Shown piece by piece: positions 39,401 through 49,402 of a DNA stretch of 64,000 nucleotides (position 1 is its first letter; the number at the start of each line of letters is the position of its first letter). Made by a program: the position numbers and the translations under genes. The notes beneath the pieces are model-generated. The model saw nothing but the letters and a program-made list of their open reading frames with translations, was not told the origin of the DNA and did no database searches. Source of the DNA: Liquidambar formosana (Eukaryota; Streptophyta; Magnoliopsida; Saxifragales; Altingiaceae); assembly GCA_039720395.1 (NCBI GenBank), contig JBBPBK010000095.1:124001-188000 (forward strand), written 5' to 3'.

Positions 39401-42233
39401 TTTTTAAAGTGGTCCCTCTCTTGTCTAGAAAGTTAGCTTATATTTTTATTTATTTTTCTAACAATTGATAGAACCTACTCCTAATCCAAACAACCCACCC
39501 CCAAAATATCAACAAAAGGGTATCAGTGCTCCTCCATGAGCTTGAATCCAATAACACTCTCTCAAGGTGTGAAGAGATTGCCACTATGCTATCATGCCAT
39601 CTGCGAGAAACTAATAATTGGCTTCCTTTAAAGATTTTTACTATCTCCACTTCCAAATTCTTCTCTGAACCACCATGCGATCAAGTATTATAGCACCATA
39701 CTAAAGTAAGTTATTAGCATTGGAGTTAATCAAGGTGAATGCTGCTTATGCATCCAACTCCACTTGAAACTTCGTAATGCCTCTTTCATAAGCCATTTGG
39801 AGGCCGTCCCTTAGGGCCCATAACTCCGCTACAACACTTTAACTCCGGCCCACATGTCTTGCATAACTTGCAATATCCGCTAGCCATTACGATTGCGAAT
39901 AAACCCGCCCACTCCAGCGGGAATGGGATTGTCAAAAGTAGATGCTTCGGTGTTTAACTTGGCCCAATTCATTTTAGGAGGGGTTCGAACCCGAATGCAA
40001 TGCATTTGTGAAATGTTTTGGCAACTGCATTCTATGGAATGGATCGGTGAACTGTTTTGGAAAACAAATTTGAGGGGCTCCATTCTGAATGAATTAGATT
40101 ACAATATAGTCCATCATTCATGAAAACAATTTTATCTGATTTATGTCATATGAACTTTTTTCTTGTAGAGACTTGAGCTTCAACAGGTTAACTGGTGAAA
40201 TACCACGGACATTTACAGCTGATAGCATGGGATATCTAGGTTACTTGTAAGTTAATAAGTACATGGAACAAAGTTTATATCCGAACATGTGTACATTTAG
40301 TCCTAAACTTGATGTAGTTTGTCCTTGATCGATTACTTCTTTTTTACAAGTGAAACATGATATTGTTTATGGATGTAGGTTTCTGACTAACAACTTTCTC
40401 AGTGGCGAAATACCCAGATGGATATTGGATAGTGACCAAAAATTGTTAGTGTTTCTTTAATCTTTGGAATTTTTATGTTTTTTTATTTGCTATAAATGAT
40501 TCTTATATAGTAGAATGTTACATACGTGTGGTGTATGTACTTTCTCTGATTATGATCTCTAGAGATCTGATGCGATTGATCTTAATCTCTCATTCAGTAA
40601 TCATTCTGCTCTATTGCAGTGATGTATCTTACAACACTTTTTCAAAGCCACCTTTAGAAGTCTGTGCGTCGGCACAAGTGTAAGCATTTCTCCATTCATG
40701 AAGTTATATATATTTTTCCTTTTTTTTCTCGTGTCATCTACAAGTCATTCTTTTTTCTATCATTCGACAGGAATTTAGTTTCCAGTTTTTCATATTCGGA
40801 GAACGAAACGTAAGTTCATACTTGTTTTACTAATCTGCACTGCATTAGAAATATAAATGAGCAACTAAACCGAAAGTAATTTCATTTTTTATAGAATTCT
40901 ATGGTGCTTGAAGAAGGACCTCCCCTGCCCCCCCACCCACAAACCTCGTTGTAAGTATTGAGTCCTATTATACATGTATTACCATTATGCAGTGGCATTA
41001 ATTTTTAGAGATTATATAAAAGCAGGTACTGTGCATTGAGGAGTGCTATATGCACCAACTCTTTGCACTAAGTCACCAATTGACGTGACTGATGATGTGA
41101 CTCTAACTCATTAAGAAAATAACAAATTAAACCATCTTACACCATTTCATCATCCACATGAGTTGGTATAAAGAGGTGATGCAAGTGGCATTTTCCTTGT
41201 GCATCATAGAGGTGCTGAGTTCACTCTAGAAACATGGTTTTACAGAGTCTAATGAGATTGATGTATAAATACCAATTCTGCCTAGTGAGAATCATAGTTC
41301 TAAATGAAATGGAACTATAGCTAATCGTGGGAGGAGAAAGAAAAATAGAGTGAATTTTGCTATTGTGGGAGGAAATTGGGCTGAGATTCAACTGCCTGAA
41401 AGTGAAGTCATCTCTCTCATTGAAGATAGGCTCAAGTTTTTGGATTTTTAATTAAAAGAAACTCTATTTCTCTTTCTATTTCTATTTGCGGGCGCTATCA
41501 CCACCACAATTTTTTTTTCATTTTTTTTTTTTTTTTTTTGGTTTTCTTGCACTCCCCACTTATTTTAAACTTCTTAAAGTTTTATGAAAATATTAAAGGT
41601 CTTCATGAAAACTAGTCAGACTAACCACTAAAAAACATCATTCTGAACAACTTTGTTTAGGAAAGTTTTTCTAAAATCTGTTGTTTAAATGGAGTTTTTG
41701 GCCATTTTTCATGAAATAATTTATAAAAATGAAATAAATGTTGTAAATGGCCAAAAAGTCCACTTAAATGATAGATTTTGAAAATATTTTCTTTTACAAA
41801 GTTATTCAAAATGATGTTTTCTAATAGACAACTTAACTAATTTTTATGACAACCTTTTATATTTTCATAAATCCTTGAAAACTATAAAATAAATGGGGGT
41901 ACAAAAGAATTTTGCAGTGGCAATAGCCCCCACTTTCTATTTTACCATTTATTTTTCAATTAGGTCCTCATATCTCTTTATTGTTTTACAAACAATCAAA
42001 GTTTATTTTATTTTGAGTAAATTACATATACACTCCCTGTGTTATCTCACAAATGTACTGCAACCCCTTCTATTTTCAGAAAATACACTGACCCCCCCTG
42101 TTAGAAACGGTTATTAGACGGTGTAATAAATATGTAAAATATAAATAAAACTCACCGTTTAACAATGTTAACTTGAAACATTATTTTAAGTGAAATGGTT
42201 CGTTTCAAGCACCTGAGGGCAGGGGACATACGC

Positions 42234-42274
<41 letters not shown>

Positions 42275-45200
42275 ATACACATGCACACATTTGCCTCACC
42301 TTCTCTCTCCCCTACACCGCTTTTAGCACCGTGGACTGGAGGACCTTTACGAATGCCCAACATCCCGTGAAAAGGAAATATCTCCAATTTCTTGTGATGC
42401 AACCTTCTAGTTGTGTGTAATTCCAGCATTCCTTGTAGATTTCCACAAAATTGCAGACCACAAATATATGTTCCTTTTTTTGACCCACACATATTCATTC
42501 TTAATTTTCTAGAATTATTCAGGTAATGATCTGGTTGATTCTAAAAATCACTTGCAGAGGCAAACCTATTACTCCGTATTTTGTTTGAAATAGCCTCTGC
42601 ATAACTAACTAATAATCAACCTTCGAAAATCCTGCATTGACGAAGCCAAAATAGAGAACCCTTTTTGTGCTCATTTGTCCTTTTTGTTTTGTTTATTTTT
42701 CTTGCTTTCTTTCTTTCTCTTCATTTGGTTCTTCGATCAAAGCTGTTCTTGGGATGGAATTTTGTGACATGCTTCTTGATCCAGCTTCCTCAAGCATGGT
42801 GTCAATGCAAATTTGATTTCATGCTCTATTTTCATAATTCTCTCTTCTCCCTTTACATCTTGTCTTCAAAATAATGAGAAAGGAGAAAGAGAGAATTGGT
42901 TTGGAAGAGATAAGAGGAGAAGCTAGAGAGGAATCAATTTTCCAGAGCAGAGAGACAGAAATAGAGAAAGAATTGTGCATACCCATTCACCCTTGCGAAA
43001 TTTGATGATGGTTGTGATTATTTTGGATGATTTGAGTTGGTGGTGACTGAAATGGAGGTGGTGGTTGATGACATGAGTTACAAATATAGTTTAAAAAGTG
43101 TGAGTGTCCATGCCTGAGAGAGAGAGAGAGAGAGGAGGTGTGGGACTGAAATGCTCTTAACGGGTGTTTGAACGGAGGGGAGGTAGGTGTATATTATTTC
43201 TGAAAGTAGTAGAGTGCAAAGTAATTTCAGAAAAATGAAGGGGTAGTATGTGTATTTGTCAAATAACACGGGGTGTACATTTAATTTACCCTTTTAATTT
43301 TTAAGACCCCCCAAAATAAATTGTTCTGACAATTCCCCAAAGTTTCAGAATTTTTGTAAATTTACCCCTATATATATATATATATATATATAGAAAATTT
43401 ACCCCTTTTATTTTTTCAAATTTTCCTTTGGCTAGATGGGATCCCAAGTCAACCTATATACATATACAGTATATCATACCCCAAACCCTGGACTCTTCTA
43501 TGTGACCAAGCTTCATACCCCTACTTCTGGCCCCACTTTTTATTTTGCATTCCTCATCTTTACAGCTTTACTCATGAATCTTAATGAAATTATTATTTTC
43601 ACATTATTTTCATCGCATCTGCAGACCATACTCTGCGTATCAATTGCGGAGGAAATGAGATAAACGTGGAGGGGAAAATATTTGAAGAGGACTCAGACCG
43701 ATTTGGAAAATCATACTTCTCAGCCACTGAGAAAAAGAATTGGGCTTATAGCAGTACAGGGGTTTTCACAGGCAACTTCCAAACTAAATACGTAGTAGAA
43801 AACACATCGAATCTGAGTGTAACGGCTCCAGAGTATTACCAAACAGCCCGCATTGCTCCCTTGTCACTCAAGTACTATGCCCTTTGCTTGCGAAAGGGCA
43901 ATTATACAGTGCGGCTCCATTTTGCTGAAATAATGTATACTAGTGACCAGAACATTAGCAGCAACGGGAGGCGCATTTTTGACATATTTATCCAAGTGAG
44001 TTATAGTCCCCTCAACCAGAATTCTAAGTGATCTTTACTTTTTTAAAAAATCAATCTTCATGGGGACGTGTAAGCCGTTTTGTTTCCTTTCAAGATTTTG
44101 TTCAATTATGGTTAGCCTGATGGTTCATAATTGTGAAAAGCAACAATGGTATTATGGGGCTTTGGTCATTACCTTTTTGAGAATTTCAGGCCTGACATTC
44201 TCAAAAGTAGTAATCTGCGAGGGTCAGACCGTCATTACTGAGAGCAATGATGGACCATCATGAAATCATTTTCCATTTTTGTGCTGCTTCGGAAATAGAA
44301 AGATTGTTGACTTTTGGTGCAAGTTTACACGATGTTAATTTGACATTTTTCCCAGGGAAAGCTAGAAAGGAAGAATTTTAATATTATGGACAAAGCCAAA
44401 GTAGTCGGTAATGGAACCTTCGAGGAGTTTCCTGAAGTTAGTGTTAAGAATAGCACTCTGGAGATCCACTTATATTGGTCAGGGAAAGGCACTAGTGCGA
44501 TTCCTCAGAGAGCTGTCTATGGACCTCTTATATCTGCTATTGAGGTGACACCAAGTGAGTTCATCTTGTGGTCTTAGATTTCCACTTTTCTATCTAATCT
44601 CTCTCTGGTCATGTAGTTATATATTTTCCTGCTTGTAGACTTCGATGTTAGTACAGGGCTGTCAGCTGGAGCTATTGCTGGCATTGCTGTTTCTTCATGT
44701 GTTCTCCTTGTATTGATTTTGGTACTCCTACGAATGAACGGGTTCCTAGGAGGGAAAGACCTTGAAGATAAAGGTGAGGTCCATTAAACACAAATTTCTT
44801 TCATATTAAATATTCACTTTCACTCTATGATTGCTAATTCTTGCAAGGCAAGGCCATGTTACTTGGAAAATAGGCCAGATACATACATGTGCATTTTGAG
44901 AGATTAATTTACCTCTGCAGTATGTTTACTTAAAAGCAATGTCTATGACTACCTTGAAAAGACACACACACACACACAGCTGAAATGGTGACCTCTTTGA
45001 GTAGCTTCGAAATTAATGCCGATTGAAGAGTCTAAACCATCTAAGCATCTTTCTCCATGATTCCACCAGTTGGAATTTTACTATTCATAATAAAAATATA
45101 AAAATAAGCTGAGCCTCTTTTGATTGTAACATTATGTCCTAGATAACCTATTGACACTATTTAGAAAAGAAGTTAATTGAGAAAGGAGGCTGGCTCTAAA

Positions 45201-45810
45201 ATGACTCTTATGGGTAATATTCAACTTCTTTCTTGTTGCAGAACTTCGTGGGCTAATAGAGCTACAAACAAGTTATTTCACCTTACAACAAATCAAAGCT
45301 GCAACCAATAACTTTGACTCTGCAAATAAGATAGGTGAAGGAGGATTTGGGCCGGTTTACAAGGTAACCATGGACCTTTTTTCGTTTTACACCTTAGGTT
45401 ATTAACCTGTCTAAACAAAGAGATGCAACAATTAGGCCTTGTGTCAATTTATGTGCACATGCTTAAATCAGTGAAAAAAAGGAAAAGAAATATCATCTCG
45501 GGAAGAGTATGATTTTGATAATCTGCCATTCTTGATTTTAGGGTGTAATGTTAGATGGCACAATGATCGCTGTTAAGCAACTCTCCTCCAAATCAAGGCA
45601 AGGGAACCGCGAATTTGTCAATGAGATAGGCATGATATCTGCCTTACAACACCCGAATCTCGTGAGGCTCTATGGCTGTTGTATTGAAGGAAACCAGTTG
45701 TTGCTAATATATGAATACATGGAAAACAATAGTCTTGCCCGTGCGCTTTTTGGTACATACCTCACTAACATCTCTAGTATTATTTTACATACAAGAATAA
45801 AATTATGACT

Positions 45811-45852
<42 letters not shown>

Positions 45853-48110
45853 ATCGAGGGGAACATTGGCTAAACTTGGGTTGGCGAAAAAGAAAGGAGA
45901 TATGCTTGGGAATAGCAAAGGGATTAGCTTATCTTCATGAGGAATCAAGGTTGAAAATTGTTCATAGAGACATTAAGGCAACAAATGTACTGCTTGATAA
46001 GGATCTAAATGCTAAGATATCTGACTTTGGTTTAGCTAAGCTTGATGAAGAAGAGTACACCCATATTAGCACACGAATAGCTGGAACAATGTGAGTCCCC
46101 AACACCCCCCCCCCTCTCTTTTCTCCCATATACTTGCTTCCTTAATTTTTTATTTTTTTTCTCTTAAAATTTTTATTTTATTTTGTAAGTTGTAAGCAGT
46201 TTTTTTAAAGGCTTAAGTGTAAGGCGAGGCATTTTACCTCTCGTTAGATGAGGTGTTACCTCAAGAAATTAAGGAGTGAGCCTTTTGAGTTTTAAATTGT
46301 GTATTAAAAAGACGTATAAATATAATTAAAAGTTGTTCAAAAAGTATGAATATATATATATATATATAGACACACACACATATGGATCATAAAAAAAATT
46401 TCCATACATTTTAAAAGCATTATAGCCTTGTAGGTTTATAAAAATAGTTGATTAAATAATTTCATATAAAAAGGTTATCATAACATCACAAGAGGCCGGG
46501 CTTATCCTTGCCTCGGTGGTTGGTAGAGTGACTGGAAAGTAGTGGCCAGAGTGGCCAGAGTAGTCACTTTTCTCTTCTTTTCACGGGTTGTATCTGTTTT
46601 CGAACCGCAGTTAGGCTTAAATCTAACTGTGGTTACCCACTCCTAGGAGGCATACGCCTCATTTGAAAGGGCTCAAAAGGCACGCCTAAATCACTTCGGG
46701 CATGTGCCCAATGGGACTCCAACATAAATTTTCATGCCTTGAGGCGTTTGTGAGGCGCCTTGCCTTCAGGCGTTCCCCAAACATGCTTTTGTAAGCACTA
46801 GTTATAACTTATAAACAACAACTTGACATTGTTGCTGAAAATAAAGATCAATACCTTCTCCCTAATGGAGTGTATATCAGATAATCAGGTGGATGCTATT
46901 AGCTTGAAGTTATTACATTTGGTACAAAACATAGTTAACCATGACTAATGTATTTTAGATGTTATAAAGAGGAAGCATCTACTGTGTAAATGCTGGAAAT
47001 ATTTCCATTCAATCACTCGAGTGTGTTTTTTATTTTTCATTCTGTTTTCTCTTATCCCCTAGTGGTCCCTGTGCTATCTGGGCTTCTTGGTAACTACAAC
47101 ATGGTTCATTTTCCATAATGAACTTCTAGTTCCAACACAACAAAGAAACTACGCAGAATCTGCCTCAGACCCTGCAAATATTTGTTCCAAAGTGTTAAGG
47201 AAAAATCAGAGAGATCAAATTTGAAGACATGTGTCTTATTCACAAGTAGTCTTTTTAATGTTGTTTGAGTGCAGAAAGTAAATACTATTAGGCCTAAAAG
47301 GTCTGCAACTTGCAGTTACAATTATATTTTATTGGATATAAAATTTTTATTTGAATTTGACTGATCTATTCTCTTAGGCTTCATTTGGTAATTAGGTAAA
47401 GTACATAAGGGAATCTTTCTAGAAAACTCTCAGTCGTGTTACTGCACAAGAAAAACTTGACTCTCGTGTTACAAAATCTGTTACGATAGAGTCAAGATTA
47501 TTTTATTTACATCTTAGCTAAGAAGCACGGACATAGACACGTGACACGGATACGATACGACATGAACATTCGATTGCAGAAAATCCTCAAAATTTAGGAC
47601 ACGACACGGCAGGGATACGGTATTAATAAAACATTTATTTTTATACACATAGATCATTCAAAATGTATACTTTTGTCTGTAAAAAAATAAAAAATAAAAT
47701 AAAGGAAAAAAAATGGCAAAGAAAGAGATGTCATGTCGGACAAGTGTTGTGTCTGATACATGTCCGACACGGACACGTGGCCTTTGGGAAGTGTCCATGC
47801 TTCTTAGCTTCTTAGGGATGTGTCCCTTTTTAGGAAACTAGTTGGTACACACGTGCGTTGCATGTGAATATTTTTGTATTATAAAATATATATTTCATCA
47901 ATGGTATACGAATTTATGCTAAAGTGGACCATATAAATTGTCTTTTAAAGAAGAGATTTTTGTGATGGGAAAAAAAAAAAAAAAAAATCAGTGCCAAAAC
48001 TAATAAATTAATTAAATGTGTCATCAATAACTTAAATAAATATAAAAAAATATATGTAAATTTCAGTTGTACACTTGCCTATCAAAAGGATATTTCTCAT
48101 GGCTCTGTCG

Positions 48111-48168
<58 letters not shown>

Positions 48169-49345
48169 TAATTTTTGTAAGGAAAAAGCTAAATAGTTTA
48201 AACCTTTTTTTCAAACTTGTTTGGCAACTAACCTAGTTATGTACTTATTTCAAAGAGTAATCATTTTTAAAAAAAATTATTTCATAAATAAATTGAACAA
48301 ATAACATCGTGTTTAAATTCAAAAAATAAGAAATAAATTAAAATAAATGTCATCCAACTCATTGAAAATATTATTCTATGAGTGGGGAAGTTGGGTTTTT
48401 TTTATAAAATTTTTTTATAATATAAAAAATTAAATGAAATTATGATAAATATACTTATTTTTAAAATTTTCTCAATGAAAAATGTGCTTACTAAAACATG
48501 GAAATTCTCCTGGGTTGTCCTTTGTTGAGATGATGCTCTGTTGACCAGATAAGGTAGAATTTTTAACATCGTTACATATAGAATTTGGGTTTCTTAATGC
48601 CAGTTTTTGATAGTCTAGGAACCTCATTCGGTTTTATTATATTATATTTTAATAAAAGGTTCTATGTGAGAAAACAAACCAAATCCAAAAATAAATAATT
48701 AAATAAAAAGAAAGGTATCCTCATAAAATATTTGTGAATCACGATTTGTCAAAAACTTACACCAAAAAAATAAAATAAAAAAATACTCAAAAGTAATAAT
48801 ATCTAACATAACTAAAATAGAACCCTACTGCGTTTGTAAGGAATCTTGTAGGTAGGGCATTCAATAAGAATAGAGGTAGGAGGACCAAAATTACAGAAAT
48901 ATATGAAGTACTTGACCGACATGGAAAACAGTATTTTCTATAGCAATTAGAACAAACCCTAAAACCCTATAGTTTGAAAAAGAAAAGAAGATGAGAGCTC
49001 TATTAAAATAGGTTGAAGTTACTGTTAATGGAGAAAGTAGAATTTAGAATCCCATTGTTAATGAATAGATGATATATGTTATGAAATAGAGTTGACTTAC
49101 AATTCTGTGTTTTATTTATTTATATGAATTATAGTTTCCTTAAAATTCCTATTTATGTATGTGTTTTATATTTCTATATTTCCTATATATGTAGAAGGGT
49201 AATTATGCATTTAAAATTTAAAATAAGGGTATATTAGCCAATCAAAAATTTTTCTCACATTCAACTTTTTATAGGTAATATATCTATATATATATAGGCA
49301 CACGTGCATTGCACATGAATATTATTTAAATAAAAAAATTTATAA

Positions 49346-49402
<57 letters not shown>

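Larger units (their letters stand above)
40951..43624. other. intron between the C-cap and malectin exons
   Basis: 2.7-kb intron holding two transposons (41490-41931 and 42015-43291) and an AT dinucleotide run near 43370-43392. Confidence 0.6.

Noticed and set aside
42205..42498. 97-codon minus-strand frame in the TIR element
   Set aside because: Part of it is translated microsatellite; the rest matches no family I recognise, so it is mentioned only within the element.
46470..46640. SINE-like segment (GGTTGGTAGAGTGACTGG and TTTTCGAACCGC)
   Set aside because: Box A and box B resemblance is weak and no poly-T/A end or target duplication was found.
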